NCBI GenBank assembly: GCA_022414725.1
Contig: CM039467.1
Location: 17,492,011 to 17,556,010, forward strand
Origin: Microglena sp. YARC
Taxonomy: Eukaryota > Chlorophyta > Chlorophyceae > Chlamydomonadales > Chlamydomonadaceae
Length of the DNA stretch: 64,000 nt
Direction: 5' to 3'
A program made the position numbers and the translations under genes. This document shows, piece after piece, positions 1-9,426 of the stretch (position 1 is its first letter; the number at the start of each line of letters is the position of its first letter). Under the pieces are notes generated by a model, which worked only from the letters and a program-made list of their open reading frames with translations, did no database searches and was not told the origin of the DNA.

Positions 1-1898
1 CCCCAGTGGGAACTGCAACTTCTCCCGGTCCAGTAGGCTTCAGTTTCGTGATGGCAGATCTGTAGGCCACGCAAACCTTCATATCAGGAAGTTCTTTCAT
101 CATGCACCGCTTGATACCCGCCCAGAAAGAGTCTTTGACCTTTTGTTTTCCGATGTAACGCTGAAAGTTGTCACGGGATTCTCGGCGTCGCAAAGCCAAT
201 CTCCACCACTCGTCAGAAAACTTAGCGTAATTTGACAAGTACGCGGAGATCTTATCCGTCCTCGATGTACTCAAAGCTGCTCCATTTTCACGCAGAGACT
301 CCCACATAGGAATCATGTCAGCAAAACGCAGTTCCTTCTGCCTTGTCTGCTTCTTGATACCCGACTTGTGGTAAAATGCACCACGTGTCAGCTTCCATGT
401 CTTATTTTTATCGTCTGCCAAATACGTTACCGTAGCGATGTTGCTCCGTCCTGGGTCCACACCCAGGACGACGATACCCATATCGGGCAATATCGTTTTA
501 AGTGAGCCGTCGTATTTTTCTGCGATCTTTATACCTTCTTCTTTACGAGGCTTCTTACAGGTCTTCTTCAAATCTGAGACAAGGACCTGTACTGTCTTGC
601 TGTACTGCATGCTCAAAGAGACTCCGTCAGTACAGATGCTGCAGTCGAAAACCCACCCATTCTTGACAGGTGGTTTTTCTGAAGAAGGAACCTGCGACTG
701 TTTTTCGGGCGTTCACAAGCGTGTCATACAAACCCTTTGCATGTCTGTACTCGTCAGTAGCCTTGATATCCTTAACATCATCATCGTACTGCTTCAGGAC
801 CGACTTGTATGCCTCCCATTCACCAGGACCACATGATTTTTTCTTCTTCTGTGCAGGCCTCTGGGGCAACATGAAGCTTTCGGGATTCTTTACATGTTCC
901 CACTTGGAAAGCTCAACGATGTTCTGGTCATTGGGGAACATGTGCCTGAACAGGTTCACGAGGGTCTTCAGGTCAAGGCGAACATGCACCCGTTGGACAT
1001 TGAAGATGGGCATCAATCGGATACGACGTGCATCCATATCCTCCAACCGTGTCTGTATCCAATAATTAAACCGGACCATGGTCGGAAAGTCCATGTCTTT
1101 GCCATAGTTATCATAAACTCGACTTCCATCTGGAACACTCAGCATCTCCCTAACTTCATTGACGTACTCTTGAACAGACTCTGGCCATCCCTCCATGTTT
1201 TGGACTTCTTGCTGAATAGCCTGCATCACGTCGTATCCCCGAATGATCTTCGATGTGTCCAGCGTCTTCGGGGCATTTAATTTATTTAAAGTGGTGGAAG
1301 TGAGTCTGGCCAGACGTGGTATCAAAGGAACCCATGCGTTGTTTGACACGACAGTGCTCAATGTGTGACCTGCATAGTTCAATACCTGATCGAAATAGAT
1401 CGGATAAGACTTGATGTAGTCAGCGTCGTCATTACCAATTACATCGCCGATGGAGTCCTTCACAGCTTCGTACGATATCTTGCTTTCCTCATCAGGGAAG
1501 ATTCCGTCTACCCCGATACGTAGCCAATCCTTCCAGTAGGTATCTTTCATGTTGTACAGGTCTGGAATATCCAGACCTTTCTCTAATAGACTCGTGATGT
1601 GGAAAGTCAGCACCAGACTGGACCGCCGTAACATGCGGCTCACCACATTGACGAGCTGGTCCACATGCTCCCTAAACTTACCGAATTCTTCATCGTCAAG
1701 ACTCATTGCCTTCTTCAGGGCGCATTTCACTACACACATCTTTTCCACCGTCTTGTATTCTGGAGGGGGTCTGGCGATGAGACCATTGTCTTCGCATAAA
1801 CGGACAAGATCGTCCTTGTTGGACTTCGACGAGTATGGTACTTCAGCCAATTTCAGTAGCTCCTTCAATTTCGCGACTGTCGGAGGTTTCGTCGCCAT
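1..1898 (-). CDS. Fanzor1-like (eukaryotic TnpB-type) RNA-guided nuclease, partial, one apparent frameshift
   Basis: Reads leftwards from an ATG at 1898 and runs off the window start, so about 630 codons are visible and the 3' end is missing. Residues about 8-42 resemble a SAP DNA-binding motif (VPYSSKSNKDDLVRL). A long helical middle follows. The first frame closes at 627, but the reading frame continues after a one-base shift in an A-run near 675-690. The continuation carries a CTDGVSL segment (about 620-650), then the RuvC-I-like motif GVDPGRSN (about 440-464), and near the edge TGPGEVAVPTG. In Fanzor/TnpB families that first Asp is catalytic. The remaining catalytic residues and the zinc finger would lie left of base 1. 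The first 56 bases overlap the transposase gene, which places it as cargo of that transposon. Family assignment is from motif memory. The guide RNA, expected beyond the 3' end, is not visible. Confidence 0.75.
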
Positions 1899-2604
1899 CT
1901 TTCATAATCAATACGTCACAGACCGCTTTATACACATAAGTGTTCCAAACGTGTTCAAAACAACCCATAATAATTTTATCAGTGAGGTTGCCGAATGCTA
2001 AGGAAATCATATCAGACACGTGCGTCTTTGTTTCATTCGGTATGTAGTTCAAACGACGAAAGTCTCTCTTCACCTTAGCGAAGCATAGCTCAATAGCATT
2101 GAATTCTGGACTGTAAGGAGGTGTGTAACAAATATTGACGGGGTGACTGAGGACCAATTTCTTATGGATACTGGCATTGTCCATTATTGCTACTGAATTA
2201 TTGCACAAACTCAATGATTCAATAAATGCAACGAAGTCCGTCTTCTTCACAGATCCTTTCTTCACAACGAATTCTTTCCTACCATCTGAAAAAACTGCCA
2301 TCAACAAACTGTGGTGTACCCACCCACCAGTAGTTTTAACGATAACAGGTTTTCCTACAGGGGAATACCCATAATGTGGCTTGAGACGCTCACTAAACCC
2401 ACATTCGTCAACTGATACTAAAATTTTCCCAGCATTGATTGTCTCAAAAAGGTTGCTTACAAATTCACGTCGTTTTCGATTTACACCAAAGCGTTTCCAC
2501 CTCCACAAAGTAGAACGACAGATGTTCGTAAACACAGAAGTTTTTAACACACCCAAGTCAGCGACCATTCTTAACGCCAATTTTCTAACGGCGATGTCGT
2601 ACAT
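1843..2604 (-). CDS. IS630/Tc1-mariner superfamily DDE transposase
   Basis: A 253-residue intact ORF. An N-terminal helix-turn-helix is suggested by STLWRWKRFG (residues 31-40). The DDE catalytic core is clear: SVDECGF (D66), IMDNASIH (D142) and YTPPYSPEFNAIELCFAK (E172), the usual signature of IS630/mariner transposases that cut at inverted repeats and insert at TA. The start codon lies only about 17 bases inside a terminal inverted repeat, so the element has almost no leader. The stop overlaps the start of the downstream Fanzor-like gene, so both probably share one transcript. Nothing in this ORF is broken, so it could be the active enzyme that mobilises the family A elements seen elsewhere in the window. 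Confidence 0.88.
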   Translation of the reverse strand: MYDIAVRKLALRMVADLGVLKTSVFTNICRSTLWRWKRFGVNRKRREFVSNLFETINAGKILVSVDECGFSERLKPHYGYSPVGKPVIVKTTGGWVHHSLLMAVFSDGRKEFVVKKGSVKKTDFVAFIESLSLCNNSVAIMDNASIHKKLVLSHPVNICYTPPYSPEFNAIELCFAKVKRDFRRLNYIPNETKTHVSDMISLAFGNLTDKIIMGCFEHVWNTYVYKAVCDVLIMKDGDETSDSREIEGATEIG

Positions 2605-2620
2605 TTATTTCCATCTGATA

Positions 2621-2651
2621 TATGTTTCATTTTACTGTTCCGCCGACCGTA
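2621..2651. repeat. Terminal inverted repeat, right end of Fanzor/transposase element
   Basis: Read on the minus strand the end starts at a TA and matches the family A end TACAGTCGGCGGAACAGTAA with one difference (TACGGTCGG). It lies directly upstream of the transposase start. The left end is outside the window. Confidence 0.8.
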
Positions 2652-2681
2652 GCATAACGCCCGATAAGATGCGTACGCGTC

Positions 2682-2812
2682 TACAGTCGGCAGAACAGTA
2701 AAATGAAACATATATCAGATGGAATGTGTTGGGATAACAGTCGGCAGAACAGTAAAATGAAACATATATCTACAGTCGGCAGAACAGTAAAATGAAACAT
2801 ATATCAGATGGA
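2682..2812 (+). repeat. Three tandem family A transposon ends
   Basis: The family A end (CAGTCGGCAGAACAGTAAAA) occurs three times in a row, at about 2682, 2737 and 2771, all pointing right. Two of them are followed by the same short sequence ending GGAATGTGTTGGGATA. This looks like nested or repeated insertion at the edge of the Fanzor element. Confidence 0.75.
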
Positions 2813-2839
2813 ATGTGTTGGGATAGCGCCTCTTGCAAA

Positions 2840-3115
2840 TTATATTACATCCCCAGGGGATTTGTCGGAGTATAACGCGTTTTTTAAAAGCTGTAATTGC
2901 ATATCTTTTCTTTCCTGGCTCAATTCGAAGAACGCGTCCATGTTTATAAGCGTATACAATGTGTTGTATGGCACTTGTATGAAGTTCATATATCGGCCTT
3001 TACATCCAGGATTTCGGATTCTGTACGCTTTGTCTTTTTTTACGATTGCAACGTGCTTCACATAACGTTGTTTATCTATCACATAGTCAGCATGTCGCAT
3101 TTCGGTGTGACACAC
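2840..3115 (-). CDS. Hypothetical protein, probably cargo of a deleted transposon copy
   Basis: A 91-residue ORF of ordinary protein-like composition and no recognised family. It lies between the family A ends at 2682-2812 and a truncated transposase start at 3495-3669, so it appears to sit inside a defective relative of the Fanzor/transposase element. It could be a fragment of a longer gene; the upstream part is not evident. Confidence 0.35.
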   Translation of the reverse strand: MCHTEMRHADYVIDKQRYVKHVAIVKKDKAYRIRNPGCKGRYMNFIQVPYNTLYTLINMDAFFELSQERKDMQLQLLKNALYSDKSPGDVI

Positions 3116-3494
3116 GTCACCATTTAGAAATAGAACGCCATTGGCGGCAGAAATATACCAGTTGAACAGGTCTACTGGTTCGCCTTTAATAAGTATGTGT
3201 TTTGCGTGTTAGTGTTTGCATTTTTATGAAGAAGAAAGATTTTTCACACGCACATCGGAACGCAATCGCTTTTAGCCACTGTTAAATTGGATTCCCCGCT
3301 CTTCCATGCATGATGCGGTCTCTTCCATGCACGACGCGTCTCCTCAGTTTGTGCAATTCCACTGTCCCGCTCCGGTGCTTTTTCTTTTTGTTTAAGAATC
3401 AGTAAATTTATCTGTAAAATTGTGAGTACTTTTGAAAAATGCAACAACACCTCTTGCGGTTGTGCATTGAGTTGACAATAAAAAAATTCAACAA

Positions 3495-3669
3495 CTCTTT
3501 TGTTCGTCTCAAAAAGTTTGCTTACAAATTCACGTCGTTTTCGATTTACACCAAAGCGTTTCCATCTCCACAGAGTAGAACGACTGATGTTCGTAAACAC
3601 AGAAGTTTTTAACATACCCAAGTCAGCGACCATTCTTAACGCCAATTTTCTAACGGCGATGTCGTACAT
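3495..3669 (-). pseudogene. Truncated 5' copy of the DDE transposase
   Basis: The first about 55 codons match the start of the transposase at 1843-2604 almost exactly (only a few substitutions such as NISRSTLW for NICRSTLW). After the residues FET the sequence diverges and no catalytic residue is present. Upstream, the terminal repeat is cut after GATATATGTTTCAT at about 3696, so this copy lost both its body and its end. Confidence 0.85.
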
Positions 3670-3727
3670 TTATTTCCATCTGATATATGTTTCATCCTGC
3701 AAATCGTTCTTGGTCAAGGACATGCTA

Positions 3728-4033
3728 CTAATGACGCTGCTTCAGGCAGAATACTGCGCATTTGTTCATGATCATCGTCCATTTGGGCGTTGTGCTGTAG
3801 TCGCCCTGCCCGATTTCCCTTCCGTATCCATGCGTTTTGTAGAACGCGTCCATGAGTGCACTGCCCTCGACCAATCCTTGGCCGCCTCCATTTTCCGCAT
3901 CCGCAGAGAGGCGAACGACCATGTCCTCGGGAATGTCATCGTATACACAGATCGAAGCACCCATTTGGTGGATATATTGGACAAAGACAACAGGCATAGA
4001 CATCTTACAGTTGTTCTCAAATAAAGTGGGCAC
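3728..4033 (-). CDS. Hypothetical protein, 101 residues
   Basis: A short ORF with balanced composition, including the segment GQGDYSTTPKWTMIMNKC. No family was recognised. Its proposed first codons fall within the family D transposon end at about 4003-4035, so the true start may be a later Met (residue 11 or 13) or the N-terminus may have been replaced by the insertion. Confidence 0.35.
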   Translation of the reverse strand: MPTLFENNCKMSMPVVFVQYIHQMGASICVYDDIPEDMVVRLSADAENGGGQGLVEGSALMDAFYKTHGYGREIGQGDYSTTPKWTMIMNKCAVFCLKQRH

Positions 4034-4035
4034 AC
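4003..4035. repeat. Family D transposon end
   Basis: TACAGTTGTTCTCAAATAAA followed by a GTGGG(C/A)ACAC block. The same end occurs inverted at 17195-17226, and a related stretch at about 15330-15350. It begins with TA as in the other families, suggesting the same type of TA-targeting element. Confidence 0.6.
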
Positions 4036-4042
4036 CTTATAA

Positions 4043-4562
4043 TCATCCTGACTGCAGATCGTTGCTTTTGGGCAACGTTGGGGGGTGCAGCAGGTTGAAG
4101 CCTCTTCCTCATCCGGTGATACCAGGAGGCAAAGTAGTACCATTCCCTATTAATCCAATTATCATGTACAACTCCATGACGCAATGGGTCAACCCCCCCA
4201 TGTCTGCCTTCCAATCCCTCCCTGCACCAGAGCGGCATGGCCACTTGGTTGAATGACGATATTGCACCAAGTCGATATCGTGATCACAGCATTGTGCTCC
4301 TCTCTGTTGAAGTCTGTCGATGATGTTCTCTAGGTTGTTCAAATGGCTATAGAGACAACAAAGCGAATCATACCTGTTGTTGTTTCGCAGCAGGGCTAAC
4401 GGCGGCTTCAACAGCCGCATGCGCCACCCGCACTGCCTCATAAGCTCGCTCATCAGCTCGCTCAGCAGTTTGGACAAGTGCAGCCAATGCAGCATTCTTG
4501 TCTGGCCCTCCGTCAGCGATGATGCGACCTAGCTGAGCTGGTGATGTATTAGTGAAGTCCAT
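4043..4562 (-). CDS. Hypothetical small protein with frame breaks; C-terminus shared with 17010-17189
   Basis: The clear part is a 64-codon ORF at 4368-4562, rich in Ala and Glu and probably helical. Coding-like sequence continues in another frame after a CAACAACAG run: a likely coiled coil around NNLENIIDRLQQRG, then further shifted segments across a G7 run at about 4195. The last 18 codons (ending PPTLPKSNDLQSG, stop at 4043) are repeated at the end of another ORF at 17189, just inside a family D transposon end in both places. CAG followed by GTATGA at about 4368 could also be a splice donor, so an intron is an alternative to frameshift. Function unknown. Confidence 0.4.
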
Positions 4563-4589
4563 GCTTATTATCTGTGTGCAGGAAAAAAT

Positions 4590-4676
4590 GGAAACAGTTC
4601 ATCCACTATAACGTCTGTCGCCTCATTATACCGTTTATTTGGATGCATTTAAGTATTCCGTTGACTGTAGTATAAA
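4590..4676. repeat. Decayed family A element end
   Basis: Resembles the end of the family A element at 23085-23161 (same order of CACTATAA, GTCTGTCG, TTATACCGTTTAT and GACTGTAG blocks) with many differences and the rest of the element missing. Confidence 0.6.
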
Positions 4677-4710
4677 GTGACGTCGTGTGTGACAATCTAC
4701 TTTAATCGCG

Positions 4711-5094
4711 ATGTCCGAATCACCAATGTCAGACACAGAGATGCGCGAGACATGCGAGACGTCCGTGGAGAAGACGCGGATCATCCTCGACTTCCTCCTA
4801 AGCGAAGCCAAGTCGTGCCTGGTCGTGGTGGGCGCCGGGGGCACCGGCAAGACGCACGCACTGAACGCCGCCCTCGGAGCGTTGCCGGACGACCTGGAAC
4901 TCAACGTGTACGTGTGGAACGACGGGGAACTCCAGTCCGTGAGGAGGTTCAGCCACGTGGGCGCCTCGAGCAAGTGGGTGGTGTTTCGACACGAGTACGA
5001 CTCTCTCGCACGGGAGCTGGTCCGAGAATGGTCGGCAGGAGGGCACTGTGTACAGGCCGTGCGCTTCGCGGGCACCAATGGAAATGATTATTGA
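4711..5094 (+). CDS. P-loop NTPase-like protein, short
   Basis: A 127-residue ORF. Residues about 38-52 read VVVGAGGTGKTHALN, a textbook Walker A motif after a hydrophobic strand. It is preceded by an acidic helical leader and followed by a putative second strand, but no Walker B with adjacent acidic residues or helicase motifs could be identified, and the protein ends soon after. It may be the N-terminal remnant of a larger ATPase or helicase, or an independent small NTPase. The stop lies just where a repeat shared with 7855-7985 begins, so truncation by rearrangement is likely. Confidence 0.55.
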   Translation: MSESPMSDTEMRETCETSVEKTRIILDFLLSEAKSCLVVVGAGGTGKTHALNAALGALPDDLELNVYVWNDGELQSVRRFSHVGASSKWVVFRHEYDSLARELVREWSAGGHCVQAVRFAGTNGNDY

Positions 5095-5220
5095 TGCGCA
5101 CGATGTGAGCCAGCACTTTGATTTTCAGGCTACTTTGAAGATGTAACTTTTACAGTCCTTGAATGTTTTGTGAAGACAATATCTGTATTGACAAGATCGT
5201 TTACAAAACGTCCTCAGTTT
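5085..5220. repeat. Direct repeat, left of the F-box/ankyrin gene
   Basis: About 130 bases starting ATTATTGATGCGCACGATGT recur at 7855-7985, on the other side of the F-box/ankyrin gene. The repeat ends with GTATTGACAAGATCG(G)TTAC, a short core that is also scattered at 14660-14700 (inverted), 20713, 21945 and 38715 (inverted). Confidence 0.75.
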
Positions 5221-5403
5221 CTGGCGTCGACTTGTGCATCGTGTGTCTTGCTACCGCTTGCAGATACCGCTACCGCTTTGCAGATACCGCTACCGCTTTG
5301 CAGATACCGCTACAGCTACCGACAGGCAAGTGCAACCAATGGTTTATAGGGTTATAGGGTTTATCCCAACTCATTATTTATTTATACCATCCTGTGCGCT
5401 TGC

Positions 5404-7605
5404 ATGAATATACACATGTTCATCGAAATGCAATCTCACACTCGATCATCGTTTCCATTCCTAACGTCGGTTCCCTGTGACATCCTTGATCGTATTGCCC
5501 TATTCTCTTCCAACCCCCAGATTGTATTAGTGTGCAAAACTCTGCGCAAAAGATTTTCAGGATTGCCCCTTGCCGGACTGATCAAACCACCACAGCTCGT
5601 TGGAGAGATGATGGCGAAAGGGGGGCGCGCCGACCTTCTAGCAGTATGCTTGGTGTCCAATCCTCTTGTACAGGTTCAGGGGACCCTACAATTTAGGGCG
5701 AACCAAAATGAAAACAATCTTCTCTATGTGGGTGCCAAGGCCGGTCACGCAGATGTCTGTAAGCTGCTGATGGATCCAGCGGTGGCTGGACTTGAGTTCA
5801 GGGCCAAGGCGAACTCTAGCGACAGCAGGGCCTTATGGGCGGCCGCCAAGGAAGGTCACGCCGATGTCTGCAAGCTGCTGATGGATCCAGTGGAGGCTGG
5901 ACTCGAGTTCAGGGCCATGGCGAACTCTAGCGACAGCAGGGCCTTATGGACGGCGGCCAAGGAAGGTCAAGCCGATGTCTGCAAGCTGCTTATGGATCCA
6001 GTGGCGGCTGGACTCGAGTTTAGGGCCCAGGCGAACTCTAGCGACAGCTGGGCATTGTTGGTGGGTGCCAATGCAGGTCACGCAGATGTCTGCAAGCTGC
6101 TGATGGATCCAGAGGTGGCTGGAATTGAGTTCAGGGCCCTGGCGAACTCTAGAGACAGCAGGGCCTTGTTTGTGTGTGCCAATGAAGGTCAAGTAGATGT
6201 CTGCAAATTGCTGATGGATCCAGCGGTGGCTGGAATTGAGTTCAGGGCCCTGGCGAACTCTAGAGACAGCAGGGCCTTGTGGGCGGCTGCCAATGAAGGT
6301 CACGCCGATGTCTGCAAGCTGCTCATGGATCCAGTGGTGGCTGGACTTGAGTTCAGGGCCCTGGCGAACTCTAGCGACAGCAGAGCATTGTGGGCGGCTG
6401 CCAAAGAAGGCCACGCAGATGTCTGCAAGCTGCTCATGGATCCAGAGGTGGCTGGACTTGAGTACATGGCCCTGGCAAACTCCGACGACAGCTGGGCATT
6501 GTGGGCGGCTGCCAATGAAGGTCACGCAGATGTCTGCAAGCTGCTGATGGATCCAGCGGTGGCTGGAGTTGAGTTCAGGGCCCGGGCAAACTCCGACGAC
6601 AGCAGGGCCTTGGGGACGGCTGCCAATGAAGGTCACGCAGATGTCTGCAAGCTGCTCATGGATCCAGAGGTGGCTGGACTTGAGTTCAGGGCCAGGGCGA
6701 ACTCTAGCGACAGCAGGGCATTGTGGGTGTCTGCCAAGGCAGGTCACGCAGATGTCTGCAAGATGTTGATGGATCCAGAGGTGGCTGGACTTGATTTCAG
6801 GGCCCGGGCTAACTCAATCGACAGCAGGGCCTTGTGGAGTGCTGCGGAGGTAGGTCACGCAGATGTCTGCAAGCTTCTGATGGATCCAGCGGTGGCTGGA
6901 GTTGAGTTCAGGGCCCGGGCAAACTCCGACGACAGCTGGGCATTGTGGGCGGCTGCCAATGCAGGTCACGCAGATGTCTGCAAGCTGCTGATGGATCCAG
7001 CGGTGGCTGGAGTTGAGTTCAGGGCCCGGGCAAACTCCGACGACAGCAGGGCCTTGGGGGCGGCTGCCAAAGAAGGCCACGCAGATGTCTGCAAGCTACT
7101 GATGGATCCAGCTGTGGCTGGACTTGAGTACAGGGCACAGGCGAACTCTAGCGGCAGCTGGGCATTGGTGGTGTCTGCAAAGGAAGGTCACGCAGATGTC
7201 TGCAAGCTGCTGATGGATCCAGATGTAGCTGGACTCAAGTACAGGGCCCGGGCGAACTCTAGCGACAGCTGGACCTTGTTTGTGGGTGCCAATGCAGGTC
7301 ACGCAGATGTCTGCAAGCTGCTCATGGATCCAGCGGTGGCTGGACTTGAGTTCAGGGCCCTGGCGAACTCTGTCAACAGCAGGGCCTTGTGGGCAGCTGC
7401 CAAGGAAGGTCACGCAGATGTCTGCAAGCTGCTGATGGATCCAGAGGTGGCTGGACTTGAGTTCAGGGCCCTGGCGAACTCTGTCAAAAGCAGAGCATTG
7501 CGGGAGGCTGCGAAGGACGGTCACGCAGATGTCTGCAAGCTGCTGATGGATCCAGCAGTGGCTGGACTTGAGTTCAGGGCCCTGGCGAACTCTAACGACA
7601 GCTAG
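5404..7605 (+). CDS. F-box and ankyrin-repeat protein, with an apparent nonsense stop
   Basis: 733 residues. An F-box-like motif lies at about residues 20-50 (VPCDILDRIALFSSNPQIVL), then about 17 near-identical 37-residue ankyrin repeats built on HADVCKLLMDP and ending in an ALWAAAKEG-type helix. At the DNA level the repeat is 111 bases. F-box plus ankyrin proteins are common in giant viruses and poxviruses, where they recruit host SCF ubiquitin ligases, so a host-target role is inferred. The reading frame is closed by TAG at 7603, where every other repeat has an Arg or Trp codon. The same frame then stays open to 7830 with one more repeat and a distinct 40-residue tail, so the ancestral protein was about 808 residues. 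The TAG could be a point mutation, an error or a readthrough site. Confidence 0.85.
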   Translation: MNIHMFIEMQSHTRSSFPFLTSVPCDILDRIALFSSNPQIVLVCKTLRKRFSGLPLAGLIKPPQLVGEMMAKGGRADLLAVCLVSNPLVQVQGTLQFRANQNENNLLYVGAKAGHADVCKLLMDPAVAGLEFRAKANSSDSRALWAAAKEGHADVCKLLMDPVEAGLEFRAMANSSDSRALWTAAKEGQADVCKLLMDPVAAGLEFRAQANSSDSWALLVGANAGHADVCKLLMDPEVAGIEFRALANSRDSRALFVCANEGQVDVCKLLMDPAVAGIEFRALANSRDSRALWAAANEGHADVCKLLMDPVVAGLEFRALANSSDSRALWAAAKEGHADVCKLLMDPEVAGLEYMALANSDDSWALWAAANEGHADVCKLLMDPAVAGVEFRARANSDDSRALGTAANEGHADVCKLLMDPEVAGLEFRARANSSDSRALWVSAKAGHADVCKMLMDPEVAGLDFRARANSIDSRALWSAAEVGHADVCKLLMDPAVAGVEFRARANSDDSWALWAAANAGHADVCKLLMDPAVAGVEFRARANSDDSRALGAAAKEGHADVCKLLMDPAVAGLEYRAQANSSGSWALVVSAKEGHADVCKLLMDPDVAGLKYRARANSSDSWTLFVGANAGHADVCKLLMDPAVAGLEFRALANSVNSRALWAAAKEGHADVCKLLMDPEVAGLEFRALANSVKSRALREAAKDGHADVCKLLMDPAVAGLEFRALANSNDS

Positions 7606-7830
7606 GCCTTGTGGGAGGCTGCAAAGGAAGGTCACGCCTATGTCTGCTTGCTGCTGATGGATCCAGAGGCGGCTGGCCCCGAGTACATCTGGACAGAATC
7701 TAGGTATTCCTTTAGGCAAGACACGTTTCTTTCTTGCCACCGTAGAGCAAGTATTTATCCTCAGAAATGTGTTCAGTTTGCTCTAGAGAAAATATCGCTG
7801 CGTGTGCCCAGATGTAGCGGAAATATTTGA
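7606..7830 (+). pseudogene. In-frame 3' extension of the F-box/ankyrin gene after the TAG
   Basis: Continues the frame of the upstream gene with ALWEAAKEGHAYVCLLLMDP, then a non-repeat tail rich in Arg, Ser and Cys. A cognate C-terminal repeat (AAGPEY) also ends the related gene at 11588-13451, supporting this as the real gene end. Confidence 0.7.
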
Positions 7831-7854
7831 TTATGAGACAGGAACGCTTTTGAA

Positions 7855-7985
7855 AATAATTATTGATGCGCACGATGTGAGTTAGCACTTGGACTTTTTC
7901 AGGCTACTTTGAAGATTTGAATGTTTTGTGTTAATCAAACTCCTGAAGACAATATCTGTATTGACAAGATCGGTTACAAAACTTG
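7855..7985. repeat. Direct repeat, right of the F-box/ankyrin gene
   Basis: Partner of 5085-5220. The pair brackets the gene, as expected if gene and flank were duplicated or moved together by recombination. Confidence 0.75.
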
Positions 7986-8156
7986 ATGAAACTTGAATTC
8001 CTTAATGTAAGAAATACAATTTGCATTTGTCTCAAGCTAGAGAGTCGTTCAGGAGGCTCTAAATCCTGATTAGAAATTTAAAAAAATCGGCAATATATTT
8101 ATTTAGTTTTTTGGATTCGCCTGCTACTACTACTGCTTGCAATTTGCATTATTGAG

Positions 8157-8350
8157 TATAAAACATCATGCAATCATATTGGTCGCTGAAAACTATCGTC
8201 GTGTTGAAGCGATCGAGGATAAGTGCTGGGCTTCGAAAGTCACCTTGAAAGCGCCTGTAAAAGTCGAGGAGGTGTCGTCACACGTGGTCGCCCCTCCTTG
8301 AAGTACAAGTCGAGCCAGAGCCAGGTCCCCGAGACTGTCACAATATTCTT
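8157..8350 (+). other. Intergenic stretch with a possible gene fragment
   Basis: Between 7986 and 8606 there is no convincing intact gene. A TATAAA at 8157 is followed by about 40 codons of protein-like sequence (ENYRRVEAIEDKCWASKV) that then shifts frame, and by a family C element at 8413-8535. Probably a decayed gene. Confidence 0.25.
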
Positions 8351-8412
8351 TAACATTATTGAGTGTAACACTTTATTGCTTCCGATTTCATCTCGATCTC
8401 AAGTTTTAACCA

Positions 8413-8535
8413 TAATGGGCGTTCTTGTCTCCCGGTCGTTTTTTTTGAAGTTACATGATCGAAGGAATCACAAATCCGCTCCATACCATGTTTCGCAACT
8501 AGTCAAAATCGGCCGGGAGTCAGGAACGCCATTAA
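8413..8535. mobile_element. Family C MITE, shortened copy
   Basis: Ends AATGGGCGTTCTTGTCTCCC and the inverse GGGAGTCAGGAACGCCATT. The interior matches the right half of the copy at 25497-25665 (ATACCATGTTTCGCAA). Confidence 0.75.
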
Positions 8536-8606
8536 GTATAAGAAATCAAGACTATGTCTAGTATATTGCTTTGCGCACCCTATCTCTTCTGTGTAAAACA
8601 GAAACA

Positions 8607-9078
8607 ATGGATAACTTCAAGAAGTTGGATACCAGCATGTATGCGTGTTTCACAGTTTCAGGCAGTACGTGGAATGGCAAACATTTTTATTTTACATGGA
8701 ACGGTGGTATTCGATAATGAGGATGACGCCAAGAAATGTTTAGAAATACTCGACCTGTACAAAGAGACATTCTACTACAGGCATACATCGAACGTGATGA
8801 ATAAGACTATGTTCACGTTTGACGGAACGACAATCCACCTATTATCTGGTGCCAAAATTGAGTACGCCCAGAATGCTGCTCGATTGAAGAAGATTGTAGA
8901 GATAGAAAATACGCACACGGCAAACACATGGGAATACATGGACGATTACGTAAGGCTATTCGGGTATCTTCCGCTCAGGAAAAGGGCATTCTGGAGCTGC
9001 TTGCTGTTATGTTTTTCGTGCAGTTGTGTATTCTGTATCGATCCATGCTATTACGAAGCTAAATCTCCTCGCACGTAG
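8607..9078 (+). CDS. Hypothetical protein with one apparent frameshift and a C-terminal hydrophobic segment
   Basis: An ATG at 8607 opens a frame (MDNFKKLDTSMYACFTVSG) that closes at about 8717. A one-base shift around 8700-8710 joins it smoothly to the frame ending at 9078, giving one protein of about 155 residues. It contains VFDNEDDAKKCLEIL, then an Ile/Lys-rich helix, and ends with a Cys-rich hydrophobic stretch (FWSCLLLCFSCSCVFC) that could be a membrane segment. Part of the 3' end is copied at 13865-13975. No family recognised. Confidence 0.45.
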
Positions 9079-9426
9079 GTGATCTCAACGTTTTTCCATT
9101 TCCAAGCCTGCTTGATACACACGGCTTTCGTTTGAGTACATGCGGTTGTTGATACGCCGCCTTGGTACAGTATGTGTGAGGATGAATGGAGGATGGACGT
9201 GTACTTTTTAGATTGTATCAATCTCCTGAAGACAGTAAGTCAACGGACTGGGGTCTGCTTGAGAAAGCCTCCTTGGTTTACACACGAGGACACGTAAAAT
9301 AAATGTCGAAATGTAGAGAATCTTTAACAAACAACAGACTCTGAAAACATGTGTCTGCACATGAGGACACGTAAAATAACTATCGAAATGTAGAGAATCT
9401 TTCACAAACAAACATGGCTATTAATG

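Noticed and set aside
4368..4395. 27-base intron after CAACAACAG
   Set aside because: Donor and TATAG acceptor are present, but the spliced frame soon stops and such a short intron is implausible; recorded as an alternative only.
5944..7740. Minus-strand ORFs opposite the ankyrin gene (WIHQQLADICVTF repeats)
   Set aside because: Antisense shadows of a 111-bp in-frame repeat; the plus frame has ankyrin consensus and an F-box.
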